DNA of 64,000 nt from Lycocorax pyrrhopterus obiensis (GCA_014706295.1 JACSVZ010000007.1:47506975-47570974); one strand, 5' to 3'. Numbered from the stretch's first letter, positions 48,201 to 62,070 are shown. Numbers and translations: made by a program. Notes: generated from the letters alone by a model not told the origin.

Positions 48201-51200
48201 ATGAATCTTTTAGATTGAATTTTACATTTTGTATTCCATCATCTTACTCTGCTTTAACAGCTATTTGTTTCATGCAGAGATTGCGAATTTGTACATAAGC
48301 TTAGCATCAGAGATCAAACTAACATTTCACAAAGATAGGCAAGTGTGATAACGAATCACTCAAAACTCACATTTTATGAGATTCAAATATTTCAAAGTGA
48401 TTTTTCCACTATTTTTTGAATTACCTATTCCTTTGATAACATTTTCTCATTGAGAAATATTAAGTTATCAAGCAGCTTTTAGAAAGATTGGTGCAGCATA
48501 CTGAAAGCCGTAAGTATAAAATCTGACCCTATAGAAGCATTATCATCACCAAATTTGTCTCCCGCAAACAAGAAGCTATGAGAATATTTATAGCAGGCAA
48601 TCCATTTATTTTCTTGCCCAGAGGTGGATTGTAAGTTATTTAAAAATTAAGATACTGGTATTTTTCTGTTCGATAAAAGGCAGTGCTGTTATCGTGTGTG
48701 GATTAAGTCTTTTTTCAGGTAACACTGACCAAAATGACCACCTGCTTAACACCAGAATCCAGCAGACTTTAGGAAACACGTTGGGGCTTCTTCCCAACAC
48801 CTTTTTGGGGTGTGTAAGGAGCTGGTCTGAGCGCTCCCATGGTCTCAGCAAACAGCTGATTGAGACACTCATCCCTTCTGATGTGAGGCATCGCACCCAC
48901 GCACAAGCTCCATGTGCGCTGTCTGCCCAAAGGCAGATGCTTCTGTTCACTGAAACTCCATCGCTGTAAGTAACACGATTTTTATGTCTTCAGTTCTATT
49001 TTTTCAGAAGCTATTCTTGTGTCTGAGTTTGTGCTCCTGACAAACACTATTAGTGGTGAGTGAGGGGAGAACTCGTGTACCACATGGGAAGTAAATGATA
49101 ATGTTGTTCTCAGAGCATAACCTGGGGGTTATGTTTTACAGCTTCTTTGTAACTGGATTTACTCTCCTCCTGCTTTGCTTAGTATAAGACAAATCCTGCA
49201 GGAAAATGCTGGCATTGGCTTTGTGTAAACAGACAAGTATTCAGATTGAAATTCCTGTTGGAAACAAATGATCAGACCTAGTTTTTCTTCTTCTAAAGAG
49301 TAGGCTCCTACATCCCAGGTTAGTGTCTCAGTCACGGGGTCATGATCTGCTTTCTTTAGGTTATATCTTACAAAAATGATAGTATGGGCCTGAAAATTTC
49401 TCCATTAGTGAGTGGCAAAAAATTCAAATTATTTGAAAGGGGTATTAAGCAAACTGGCGGGGGAAAGGTCTGTTAAGGATGCTTCCAGGTGCTTTTTGGG
49501 TTTTTTTTAACCAAAAGAGAGTTTGTTCTAGGGCCTAAAATTCCATGTGATCTATTTTAGTAAATAGTTGGGGTGGTGAAGGACTCTGCTGTGTTAGCTG
49601 AAAAAAAAAAAAGCACCATTTTAATCCTGACCGTAGCACACTGTGGCATGATAGACTGATATAGCAGGCCTGGTAAGCACTTACCAAGCTGAAACAGGAC
49701 AAACTCATGAAAATGTCAGTGTGACTCTTGTTTTTTACTCATTGGCTGTCAGTACCCTTGAACTGAATATTATTTTCATTTTCCTCTCCCTGTTCCTCAT
49801 TTCCAGTGCAATCAATACCAACCTCTGCTACGGCTCTGCTAGGAACACGCTGTGCTTTACCCTGAGCATCAGGCTCGTTTGATGTTAAAAGCTTTGAGTA
49901 CATGACACTGGCTTGTCACTGCCTGATATTGCCCTTCCTTCATGTCAGTACCAAGGAGATAGAGGAGCTTCTGGGAAGTTACAGGTTTTGAAGATTCATG
50001 CTCTGCCTTTTTACTCCTTTTGATATGTTCAGACCCCAAGTTTAGTATCCAGCCTTCCAGATGCTGGGTCTTCATCAATTCCAGTCAACTAAAGGATCAG
50101 AATTGAAAGTCTGTTCAAAAGATTAGATCTGCAGACAGGCCAGTGCACTGGCATGAGAATGGAAGAGAATAGAAGAGGCTACGCTATGGTTTTTGTACTC
50201 TTCATTTGTTTGCATTCCTTTGCAATTTGAATTTGCATTCAATTATATTCCTTTAGTCAGCAACCTCTTTTGTTGGGGTTTTTGTCAGTCTTTGGGTTCT
50301 AAGAATCTAAGTCTTCCGATGCAATACTCACACGTTCTGCCATTTTTTTTTCTATTCAAAGTGTTACTTCTGACATTTATTGGGTGACTGATTTCTCTTA
50401 GTGCTTATTATTAAAGACCCAATGAAGTAGTGAGGCAGAATTTGGATTTCTTTTGTTCAGTTTGTATGTTTTCTAGTTGGTATGGTTACTCTAATCATGC
50501 CTGAAAGCCTTATTCCTACTCTGAGGGGTAGTCAAGTAGATTAAACTAACTTTTGATAAGATATTTTTTATACCAATACTGAGAGCATCTGAGGGGAGAA
50601 TTGTGCTTCATGTCAATTTTCACACACTCCCTGCTAAACTTGTCCTCTTTTTTACTTTTTAGACTCCCACGATTTACTGATTACTTCCTGTTACTTCCAG
50701 ATTGTCTCAGAGGTTTTCATAGCACGTCAGTGACACTATGATAATTTAAAACCACTTGTTGCTGATGAAAATAAATGCAAGTAGTGTCATTTACATCTCT
50801 TGACCATTATTTTTGATCTGAATGTCAGAAGCTGTGCTCAGAGGAAGACTACATATGTAGATTGATAGAAATCTGAGGACATTCATGGAAATTTGCTACT
50901 TAATACGCTGGCAGTTTCCTCTGCCTTTATGACACTCCCTCTTCCTCCTGCATATAGCAGATATGGCACCCTTATGAATTAGTTATCTGATATCCAGGAG
51001 CAGAATGAGTTTCCATATATTCCTATACTTCAGTCTTCTGCTTCCAAATTAAATTGTTTGATTGAAAAGGAGATGATTGAAGGTTCCATTTTTCCCTGAT
51101 TATTACACCAGGGTTCTTGTAGCCTGTTTAAATGGAATTTCTGATGGGACATATGGCCTCAAAAAGAACAAGGAAACATGTTTCTCCTTTCCATTCTTTA

Positions 51201-54200
51201 TTTGCAGAAAATACAGAATACTTCATTCTGTCTTCTCTGGGAACAGCTACAAGAAAAAGTTATTTCGAGTTATGGGATTTTACCTCAAGTCTTTTGCCGT
51301 AGACAAAAGTTTAGCACTTTTCTTTGGAGTTGCCATTTAATGTCTGTGCCATTTTGGAGCGCACATCTTTCCAAGTCTACATGCACAGAGTTCAAAAATA
51401 TAGATTTTTTTTTCTTGCCCTCCAGATGAAAGTGACTGTAAAAGGAACAACACTGAGGAGATCTGGAGTATGTTTGGATAAGAAGCTTCAGGAATGACTG
51501 CAGTAGGGAAAACATTGAAGTAAAGATCTGTCAGTCTGGGTTTTATTGTGAGCCAAGAACCAGAATACAAATTGCCTAGGGATTCTGCCTCTGCAACTGC
51601 CTTATATACAGGCAATCTGATAATGTGTTTTTGGGTTGTGTTTTCATTGCTATTGCTGTCCAGACAGCTAATTTAACAACTAGCAGTAGATTTATTTGCA
51701 AGTGGTACTGTTATACCTACAGTAAAAACAATTTCTATATGTTAAAATTCCTTGAATTTATGCAACTGCATTTTCTAAGAGTCCTGCATAAAACAATCCC
51801 ATTTACCTTATTTGAATTAACTCCTCCAAGTCTTCACCCTTATTTTGCAAATGTTTCCCTTATCTATGTGCTTTTCCTGGGATGGTAGCCAAATCTTAAG
51901 AGAATAATACTAAATAGATTAAACCGCAGCACTATGTAAGGTTTCTCATATTCTAGGAAATGAGGCTGAAGTCTCCAGTATAAGCTCATAGACCAGACTG
52001 TTCAAGAGGAATAATTGAGATACATCTCAGAGACATATTCAGCTAAACTGCATTTGAAAATTGCATGATTATGTCTCTTGCATGTATGTGTGTACTTTAT
52101 ATTAGCTCTAAACAAATTTTAATATGTTCACTGTGCATAATCTTTTTTTTCACTCATCCACTGGTTTTACTGCTATGTATCTCTCTTCCCAACTTTGAGA
52201 ATTCTTTACCTCTTAATGATTTGGTAGCAGACAAGTTTGATGGCAAAACTACTTAAAATTACTTTATAATTTCAATTCCTGAAGATAGAAGTAACAGAAG
52301 TATCTGAAGTAGGAAAAGTGATGACAGTGTCACTTACCTGTTAGCCTTTTAACAAATCCATGTCCACCCAGAACTTTGTGCTCATCATCATGCATGTCAC
52401 AGTCATCTGTCTCTCACCTTTTGCTCGAGCAATAGGAGGTAACTTTGCTCCAGCTCTAGCAATATAGCACGAAGTCGAACAACTCCACTTGCAGCAAAAA
52501 TATAATGGCAAGTTCAAATACGATTTCCAATACCGAAAGAATATTAAAAGAACAGCATCTGGCCATTAAGTGTATAATCACACACTTTTTGTACACAATT
52601 ATACTTAATGCAGCACTACTTCAACTACACATTTTTTAAAAACAGCTTTGATCTATAATAGTTCTAATATTCTTAGAATATATCACAAAGCTTCAAGGTT
52701 ATTTGTAGATATTCTGCTTCTTGCAAGTGTGTTTAGACTAGCACCTGCTTTAAAAAGCACCACAGTGCAGGTGGTTCTCTGGTGTTTTTAAGACATTTCT
52801 CTGTTGTTGCCACTAGGTATTATCTTGATAAATGAATCTCAGAATTCTGAGAATATTGGCTCTTTACCACTTTACCTCACTCCTCTCAGGGAGTGAGGAA
52901 TTGAATTTAACCATGGGCAGTAATGAGTTACATCCACACTTGGATAAAGTGTATTAAGTGTTTTGCATTTGCATCATAACGGTGTTTCTCTGGAGTGACT
53001 TGTGGTCCTCTTTGATAGGGAATCATTCAAGCCAACAAACTGATGCACCTGAGAGAAATTAAATCCAACTCCACTTCTAGCAGACATACTGAATATGGGC
53101 CGTGGGTAGGAATGCCAGACAAGGTTGTGGGTGTAGGGCTGTGGAGAGAGAAGAGGAAAATGCTTCTAAGACATTAAAATTAAAGGTCATGTCTGCAAGG
53201 ATCAGAACTTGAAACAGCCAAGTGTCCCTGTGCTAATCATTGTACTAGTGCAAATGTTGTGGCAAAGACAGGGACTGATGAAACATCCCTAGGCCTTGTC
53301 AGGACACCTCTTCTGAATGTGAAACAAGGAAAATTCAAAGCCAATGAGCTATAGAAATTGTTTTTCTCCCCAACAGCCTGGACTGTCTTTGCTTATGAGA
53401 GTAAGACCCTGCAATTTCTGTTCACCAATTATAGCAGCTACATCTCTTCCTGACAAGACTCAGAAATCTCTTCAATCTTAAGTGGCTCAACTGAATATTT
53501 TCATGGGGAAAATTATCCGAGTCTAGAGAAAAAAAAACAAGGGTACTTTCAGCCTTCAGAGAGCAGCTTGGCTCTGATAAATACAAAATGGAACTCATAA
53601 GGGGACGGTGGTAATTTCATCTCTTACTAAGTCACTCATTTGTGTTCTCCGCTCCTCAGATAAACACTTCAGAAGGAAACTGCTGCTTCTCGCTTCCTTA
53701 CGGATATTCCATTAAGCAACTGGATATTTAAATATGCGTTCATATAGAGGCAGCTGAGTTAATGGTGGTGAGTGATAGATTGTCTATGGTTAGCCCAGGC
53801 AACTTGGAACTACAAGTTTGGAGGTCTCATTTATTGATCAGTAATATTTCTTCTGTGATGTCAGTTGGAGACACTTTTCTTCTGCTAACCGTGATGAAAC
53901 AGCAGCAGCTGACTGCTTCAATTCCAGTTTGTTCCAATCAGTAGGTGTGCCATCTCCTCTTCTTTAACTGTTCCATACTTGTGCCAACATTTCAAACCTT
54001 CCCTGGCCTTGCCAACTACAGACCATATCTGTAGCAGCCCTCTAGTCCAGCTCTATTCTCAACATGTTCCCAATCCTTTCTATATCCCTCCCTGTATGGA
54101 CTAGGAGGCTGCTATGCCAGACTGAAATGTCATGTTCCCACCTCTAATTTGTGTTCTGCTGCCCACATTTGTCATTCATAGCCTTCAGCTCCACCAGCTT

Positions 54201-55059
54201 CATGGCCCACTTGGGGACTTCTGCTGCTGTGTTTGTGCTCTGCCCACACACCTCCTTCTGAGTGGGAATGCTCTTCCTGATCCTGCCTCTGCTCAGAGCC
54301 AGCTCCTGGTGTCATGGTGATCTAGGGCTTGATACTTATTTTTTCTCTTAATTATCTTCGCAGATAATGCAAGCTTAACAGAACAGAACACTGACAAGGA
54401 AAAAAAAAATACCATTTTAATTGTCTTAGTTATAAAAATCAGATGTTGACCAAATGGTCACAAGTAAGAAATAAAAAATCCTAAACTTCTTACTGCTAGC
54501 CTTGATAGTGGTTTATAGTTCCTATGGTTGCAATTTATGGTTCTTGAAAGAGGTCTAACTTCACCAACTTAGTACCCCAAGTGTTCAAATTGATTTCTTC
54601 GTTCTCTCAGGGAGTATATTGCTGATGACCCATTTTTCATATACAGACACTTATTTCCCCATGAATGGGGCATGAAAACCTGGTATTTCACCTGCTAGGT
54701 TGCCTAAAAGGCCAAGCTATTGCACTGTGCCTGTTCAAATATTCTATATAAATATTAAGATTTAATACAGCTGCAATAAAAGAAAGGGAGAAAAATGTTG
54801 ACCCTAGAGTAGCCTGCCTTCTGGAAATTAGGTGATGCTCCAACAGATGGGACATCTCAGGCTTCTGATCTTCCAGAACCACCACTTCTTTGTGAGTTGT
54901 TCTTCAGCTAGTTACTGAAAGGTGAAAAAAAGCTGATTTACATTTTGTCTGTGCTTTGTCTTTTCTTTCATTCACTGCTGGACATGATGGAATCATGCTT
55001 AAAGGGCTGCAGTTCACTGATTCTTAGGTCTGCTATCAGTTCTGTGACTATGGTCACTG
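45250..55059. other. Intergenic stretch; no gene recognised
   Basis: Open frames are short. The 46324-46747 interval is open in several frames but unassigned (see findings). A small imperfect hairpin lies at 52565-52609 (arms ATTAAGTGTATAAT and ATTATACTTAAT). A CTCF-like CCACCAGATGGTAG occurs at 45445-45458. Confidence 0.5.
52565..52609. repeat. Imperfect inverted repeat (hairpin-forming)
   Basis: The left arm ATTAAGTGTATAAT (52565-52578) pairs with the right arm ATTATACTTAAT (52598-52609) apart from a 2-nt bulge. No run of T follows, and no known RNA family was recognised. Confidence 0.5.
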
Positions 55060-55065
55060 TAGCAG

Positions 55066-55432
55066 TATGGATGCTGAAAAAGCTCCAGCAGAGAATTTCT
55101 TCAGCTCTCTGCAGTATTTTTGTGAGAGTTCTGTCTTTCCCATGCAAGTAACTCAAAACAATGTTACAGTTTTGTAAACTTCTTGCAGCTGCAGGTTGTT
55201 TTGCAGAATTGTTATGGTTCTAACTAGAAAAACATTCAGAGGTGGGTGTCTTAGAACTTGACCAATCCCCTTAAGGGGTGGATGGCAAAAAACCAATTAC
55301 CTTATGCCATTTAATACACTTTGCGAACTAACATATAAAAGCCTTCTGAGAATTCATTAAAGCACTTCCATTTATCCCTGAGCCTGGACTCTTGTGTCGT
55401 TTCTCTACTCGTCAGTGGGGAAAACAGCGACA
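55066..55432 (+). mobile_element. Solo retroviral LTR, 367 bp, copy 2 (sense)
   Basis: It is flanked by a perfect 6-bp duplication TAGCAG (55060-55065 and 55433-55438). It begins TATGGATGCTG and ends AACAGCGACA. Promoter landmarks are CCAAT at 55262-55266 and 55293-55297, TATAAAA at 55334-55340, ATTAAA at 55356-55361, then a GT-rich stretch CTTGTGTCGT. It is the same length as the minus-strand copy at 29315-29681 and about 95% identical by hand alignment. The distinct target duplication shows an independent insertion. No gag, pol or env remnants adjoin it. Confidence 0.93.
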
Positions 55433-55438
55433 TAGCAG

Positions 55439-58400
55439 CCCCCTTCCCACTCAGCCAAGTGAGACTGAATGACAATTTCAGTATAAACATTGTGGCATGC
55501 CCTAGATGCAAGAGTTAATATTAAAGTTTTCTGGCAGGCTTGTGCAGTTACTGCTGGTGCCTGTCACAGCTTTGCTTCTGTTGTTACTCAATTAAGCTGT
55601 ATAAAGGCATCCTGGGCATGATGAACCCATCCAACTCCAACAGCCGCATGTCTGGCTTCAAAATCTGTTGTCATGTCAGTCTCTGTCTTAAAATAATGCC
55701 TTTCTGTATTTTAAAGAATGTCAAGACTCGCACAGGAAAATGTTATCACAATGTTCTTCTGCTCTACTTAAAATCCAGTTTCCAATGCCTTTAATGGTGG
55801 AAATTCTTTGGATGTGGTGATAACTTCTTTTTTTTTTTAATTCCCTGAAGTGTAGTTAAACTATTTCTATTATAATTGTAATGCATTTGAAGTTAACAGG
55901 TGGTAGGAAGTTTTTGAAACAAAAACTTCAAAATCATAAATTCTCCAACTCCTTGTCTCATTTTATATACTCAGCCCCCTAAAAAAAATCCAGAATAAAC
56001 AACTAGGACTTTATTTTATCTTTATGGGGAGAGAAGAATACAGTACTGGAATACAGATGAATGGTGTATCAGATCTGTGTCTGGCAGTAACCAGTGCAAG
56101 GTGCCTTAGAGAAGAGTGACTGAATTCTATTGATCGATAATTATGAAATAATTTGCTTATCTAGGAACCATCTCTTTAATGTCTTTCACTTAGAATGCTT
56201 CTTATGTCCAGGAACAGTACAGCAGATATTGCTTTGAGTATTGTCCCATCTAATATCAAATTTTCATGTTCAGATGGATGTTACTGTCTTTGTTCTGTGT
56301 AAACCTTGTATCAGAGTTTCATGGGTTGAGTGGAACATTTGAACACCTACACAAAGTACAGTGCAGAATAAGGCCTGTGCTCCTAAAACTGGGATGTTAC
56401 TGTGAAAAAGGTTACTGATCAAAGCTCTCCAAGACCTTAAGCACTAAACCATCTTCACCCATCTTCACTCACATCATATGATGTTTTCACTGAGCCAAAA
56501 AAGCCTTACTGATTTTCCTATTTACTCATTCTTCCAATTTTATAGGGAAAAGACATTTTTCATTTCTAATAAATGGTTTTCTATTACACCTATGTAAACA
56601 CCTGTATCCCTTTCAGCTAAACACTTTCCCAAGTTGGTAACAAAGTAAGTCAAGATGACATATGGATACTACTTAATAATTGATAGCAGCAGTAGTAAAA
56701 AGAACAAAGATATTTCATTGTCTTCTTCTAAGGCATCCTTCATATAAAAGAACTACCTAAGTTTTATGAACTCTGACTAAATTATTAATAGTTTCATTTT
56801 AAGGTATCTGACAGTACTGTGTAGTTCAGTTATTGCTTTCTGACTTCTCATAGTGTAATAGATGCATACCCTTCATCCAAAGGACAGATTTATTGCTTTG
56901 AAACAATCTTTCCTGCATGTTCCCATTCTGCCCCAGCTTAGGCCTAAAATTAATAGCTTGGTGGGCATGAAACCATTAGATTCATGTGTACATCAATCAT
57001 CAATATACTGATTGATGTAACCTTGCAAGTGGCTAAGGAAAGCTGGAACTTGATTTTGATGTTTATACACTTCCTCATGTCAGGTTTCCTGATGACAAAT
57101 GCCACTACAGTATTTGAGAAGAGAAAAAAGGATCCTCCTTTATGGCTGGGAACAGTGCCTACAGTGCACTGATTAGCAGCCCAGGGTCACATGCAGTCTG
57201 AGGATAACGGGACTTGAACCTGCAAAACCTTCAGCCTGAAAGTTTTTTTAAAAAATTTCATTACAAAGCTGTATGGCAGAGCCATACATTGAGTAACAGT
57301 AGGACATTGTTCCACATACAGGAGAAACGTGCAGGTGACCCACTTAGAGGGATGTGAAGGTATTTATTGCTCCTGGAGCAACCTGTGTGTAACCTGCTAC
57401 AGAACAAGAGCTAAGGTAATTTTATCCTCTTTGGTGTTACCATGGAGTAATAAAAAACAAAAATAAGTAGCTTTTGAGCATTGTCAAGAAGTACAGAAAT
57501 GTGTGCACACATACACACTGTGTGGGTAATTTAGGGGCTGAAAGGCTGACACTGTAGTGTGAGACACTCCAAGGTATCACAGCTTTGGAAATTGTGTCAG
57601 GCATAGACACTCGCAACACTGGTGTGCTGGGTCAGTCTGCCATCAGTACTTGGTTTCAAGCAAGTTTTCTTAGCTTTGGCTCTTGGTCTAAAAAGTCCTT
57701 TGTAAAAATATTTGCAGCTCAGCATTATGTGTTCTGGGCTTTAAAGTCTCCTTATATAACTACTCCAACAAGACACACAGTTCCAGGTTTTGTTCATGGG
57801 TAATGAAATCAGCAGATGACTAATGTTAAGTCAAATGAGAAGGATTCAAGCTCCTGTGACAGTCCTTGGGAAAGACATACAATGATGTTTCTCCTGAGCC
57901 TCAGCAACTGCATAGTCATTGCTTATCACTTCAGCTTTCCAGTTTTAACACGTGGGATGGGGGAGTTTTTGGCACTTGTTCATTATAACTTAGTCCCATG
58001 TTCGCAGTGTGTCATAGTTTACTGTAGGCAAAATCGTAAGTGAGAAGTGTTAATGAGCATCATCAGTGTTACAGGCTGTTACTCTGGACTTCTACTCCTT
58101 AATTTTACACCAGGGGATGTCAAACTCTTTGCTGTGTGCCAGTCACAATCGGGAACTCTGCAGTGTAGGGCAAGCTCTGGGAGGAGTGCTACAGATGTCA
58201 CAGGATATTTCTGAGGAGTGTATGGCAGAAGCAGACATGACCTGAGGCCAGAAGCATTGGGAGGGATCAGGCTGTGGTTCCCTCGCCCCAGATTCTCTGG
58301 AAAGAGCATTGTGAGGCTTTCCGTCTTGCAGAGAGTAAAGGTAGCAGTTGCTCAAACAGTACAGACTTGCATTTCAGAAATAATTCTAAGACCATTATTT

Positions 58401-61289
58401 TATACTTTTCTTTCAATACAAGAAAATGTGTGTATCAGATGTCGGGAGTGATTACAGCAATTAGATGAATGATTAGGTGAGGTCAATGATTGCAAAGCCT
58501 CACAAGTAGCTTACTGATAAAATGGAAAAAAAACTTTAACCTAACTTTTCTCCCTGTGGCTTCAAAAACAGCTAATAGTTTATGTAACTGGATTCCCTAA
58601 ACTTAGGGGTTTGGAACCTACTCAAATATCTTTAAATTAGAGGAGATTATATAACAGTATCCTAGTACAGTTTTGGATTGCCAATTTTATACTGCACAAG
58701 GCTTGTGCATGTAACGTCAATAGTGTGCAGAACACTTCACAGTGTATTAACTCTGACCTCTTTGCTGGTGAAAATGTGGAATTATACCAAGTCTCTTTTA
58801 CTGCATTTTGATGGTGAACCATGTCTTTAACACTTTTCAGTGAGTTCTGATTCACCTTCAAGCCGTCTAATTTGGGCCACATTTCCTTAGATTACTTATG
58901 GAAATATTGTGGAAAGTTGGCATCAGAGCTTTGCAAAGATGTATGGTTTCTACCTCTTCTCCCTTAACTATAAGGGCCCCTCTTGAAGAAAGGAATTACA
59001 TTGCTTTGCCACAATTTGTGGCTGTCATACCCATGCAGATATGCTTCATCTGCTTGGAGCTGAGAACTAGGCCTGCTCTTTGCTTGTTTTTATAAAAATT
59101 TCCTATCAATATTTATGGAAAGTTTGGATTTTTATTTGCAAAGAAAGGACTCTGGTTGGGGCTACTGAACTCTGCCAATACTCATACAAAATAAAAAATT
59201 GTAACCTAATGCACCCAATTAAGGAGAGAAAAATCATGATCAGAGACCCTAGAATTTCTAACTGTTCTGTGCTTAGCTTATCAGCTCCAGTAGGTATTCA
59301 GTTACGCATTTTAAAATAAAACTTGCATCAGACATTCTCCTTTAAAAGATACTCCAAAGCACAAAAAGTGGGGATTTACAATGTAATGCCCCTTCTGTGA
59401 TTTTTTTGTTACTTGTCTCAAGAAAATTAGAATAATATCTGGACAAAGGTATGTTCTCTTTTCCAAGTTTCTCACAGGTTGCCTAATAGAAATAATTGCA
59501 GGTTACACCAAGGATAAGTGTTATTTTCTCTGAACAGGGTATTATCCCAGACTTTCCTACTTACATGTAAAAGAGGACAGCCTAGAGGAGATGCAGTTAC
59601 ATTAGTAAAAACATTAACAAATCCAGCCAAAATGGGACTGACTACTTGTGCATACCAGAGCAGGTCTATTTTATCAACTGAGCTTACAATGAAGAACGTG
59701 AAAGTTGAATCTTCTGTTAGCATTCATATCCAGACCTTTACCATAAGATAGCTTAGTACAGAGCTTAGAAAGACTGCCTTAAAGTGAGTAGTGTAAAGAT
59801 TGCCAGAAAAGAATTAGTTAATTGTCTGTGTTCTGTGCAGTTCTGAGAAACTATTTGAATTTTTTTTTACTCAGTTTTAGGATCAGTGCTCTTTAATGAC
59901 CAGAGCACATTGAAAGCTCTCCCCAGTCTCACTTCATGAACCAGTGTTTGGTTAGTGAACACCTCCAAGATATGGAGAGGCCACCTCCAGCTCTGACAGG
60001 TAAGGCAGACCTGGTTTCAGGAAGCATCCTTGCTCATTCTGCTGCAACCAGCCCCTACCCACAAACACTGTGTCCCACCAGCAGACAACCCATGGATGAA
60101 GTAGGGTGAGAGGTGCTTTGACCAGGGCCACACAACAAGTGAATTGCAGCCTAACTCTCCTGGCTCAGGGAACACTTTCCTGTCTGCTCTGCCACTGCCA
60201 GACACCTTCCAGCTGCCTCGGGCACATTGTGTGTCTCAGAAGGACAGAGATAGGAAAGACTTTCAGAGAGCCCTGGGGCAACCTTTCTCTAGCTGCGGAT
60301 GATGCTTACAGTGGTTTCCTTTTGAGCCTGCTAAATGAACTATTCACCCTGCTAGATGTAAATAAACAGGATGGATGGTTTTCACACTAGGAAGTATTGG
60401 GATTTCAGTTGAGAAGCTGTTAATTTAAGAAAGGCAAGTAGGCAGGTCCAGACACAGAAAATCACTTTAGTTGTTTGTTGTTTATCCAATAAAATTATTT
60501 TTCCCTGTGGTAACTTTAATATCTTTGAGCTAAGACATAGGAAAAAAAATTATACTGCTACCCTAGGGATAGCTGGTGAAAGAACCAAATGTAAGAAAGA
60601 GCACACCCTTCCCCTGCGGCTCAATTATACCAGTCCTTCCTGGGAGGGGGCCAGAAACTGCATGCCTGGATGTAACTGTGATTGAATTGGATTTTGAATA
60701 AAACACTATCAAAAGTTTTAGAAGAGAAAGAATTGTTTTTTCCCTCCACAGCTGAAGGTGTTGAGAAACTAGTTTATTCAAAATCAGGATTAGTTTCTGC
60801 TCTATTTCATTATTCTGCACAAATTGAATATTAATGATGCTTCAATTAGTAATGTGAACAGTTTTAAAGCATCTTCTTCCTATGTATTTTAAATACAATT
60901 ATTAAAAAAAGGTGCAAAAAAAGAAGCCAGAGTTTGTGACAAAGAAGTGTTTTGACACTAAGCAGGCAATTGAGGGCCAAATAATGTAAAACATTGATGC
61001 AGGTGTTTATACAGTTCAGCATATTTTTTCATTGGTAGTCATTTGGGCTATGACATTTATGTGACTCATAAGACCCATATCCTTCAATTCAGGCACCCTA
61101 TTTATTTTTTGTCCTCTATGGCATTGACTCTTGGGGATGAAATGGTGTGTGTTGCCCTGTGAAGAGAGGACAGCCTATTGTCTGGGCTCAAAGCTAATTG
61201 GGGAGACACAGATGCAAATACCAGTTTGCAAATTTCCCTCACACAGCCCCAACACATTTGTCAGCCTTGTCTTAAAAGCTTGATTTGGG
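55439..61289. other. Intergenic stretch; no gene recognised
   Basis: AT-rich with short overlapping open frames. It contains a possible ancient SINE remnant at 60095-60200. No exon with recognisable homology was seen. Confidence 0.5.
60095..60200 (+). repeat. Possible ancient MIR/CORE-SINE-like fragment
   Basis: The order GTGAGAGGTGCTTTGACCAG, GGCCACACAACAAGTGAATT, GCAG, TCCTGGCTC, CTTTCC and GCCACTGCC resembles the MIR core (TTGCCCAAGGTCACACAGC and following) with heavy divergence. The call rests on eye matching to a remembered consensus. Confidence 0.3.
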
Positions 61290-62070
61290 TGGAAGTGTTG
61301 TTCTGCTGGAGAGTAGGAAGGGTCTGCCAAGGGATCTGGACAGGCTGGATCAATGAGCCAAAAAGAAATGTATGAGGTTCAATGAGGCCAAGTGTCAGGT
61401 TCTGCCCTTGGGACACAACAACCCCACACAGCACCACAGGCTGGGGCAGAGTGGCTGGAAAGCTGCCTGATGGAAAAGGACCTGGGGATGCTGGTTGACA
61501 ACAGCTGGACATGAGCCAGCAGTGCCCAGGGGGCCAAGAAGGCCAATGGCATCCTGGCCTGGATCAGCAATAGTGTGGCCACCAGGACCAGGACAGTGAT
61601 TGTTTCCTGGCACTTGGCACTGGTGAGCCCTCATGTCGAGTAGTGTTTCCAGTTCTGGACCCCTCAATTCAAGAAAGAAATTGAGGTGCTGGATTGAGTC
61701 CAGAGAAGGGCAACAGAGCTGGTGAAGGCTCTGGAGTGCATGTCCTATGACAACTTCCTGAAAGGAAGGTGTAGCCAGGTGGGGGTCAGTCTCTTTTGCC
61801 AGGCAACCAGTGACAGGGCAAGAGGACAGTCTTAAGCTATGCCAGGGAAGGTTTAGGTTGCACATTAGGAGGAATTTCTTCACAGAAACAGTGATTAGAT
61901 ATTGGAATGGGCTGCCCAGGGAGGTGGTGAAGTCACTGTCCCTGGAAGAGTTTAAGGAAAGACTGGATGTGGCACTCACTACCCTGGTCTAGTTGACCAT
62001 GGTGGTGTTCAGTCAGGGGTTGTACTTGATGATATCAGAGGTCTTTTCCAACCTAATTGATTCTGTGATT
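61290..62070 (+). mobile_element. CR1 LINE, ~780 bp 3' fragment with internal deletion
   Basis: Plus-strand CR1 landmarks run from GGGATCTGGACAGGCTGGAT (61332-61351) through GCCAAGAAGGCCAATGGCAT (61534-61553) and GTCCAGAGAAGGGCAACAGA (61699-61718). They end with GGTCTTTTCCAACCTAATTG and TTCTGTGATT. The ORF2 C-terminus is visible at 61810-61992 as FRLHIRRNFFTE, WNGLPREVV and SLEEFKERLD, closing TTLV. Near 61748 the text jumps from CCTATGA to CAACTTCCTGAAAGG. The ~80-100 bp encoding the ERLRELGLFSLEKRRL-type block seen in other CR1 copies is missing there. The type resembles CR1-J/E elements of songbirds. Confidence 0.92.

Noticed and set aside
29315..55432. The two 367-bp LTRs as the ends of one provirus
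   Set aside because: They are in opposite orientation, 25 kb apart, have different target duplications, and the KCNK13 exon rather than viral genes lies between them.
61395..61979. 194-codon minus-strand open frame as a gene
   Set aside because: It is the antisense shadow of the CR1 element at 61290-62070.
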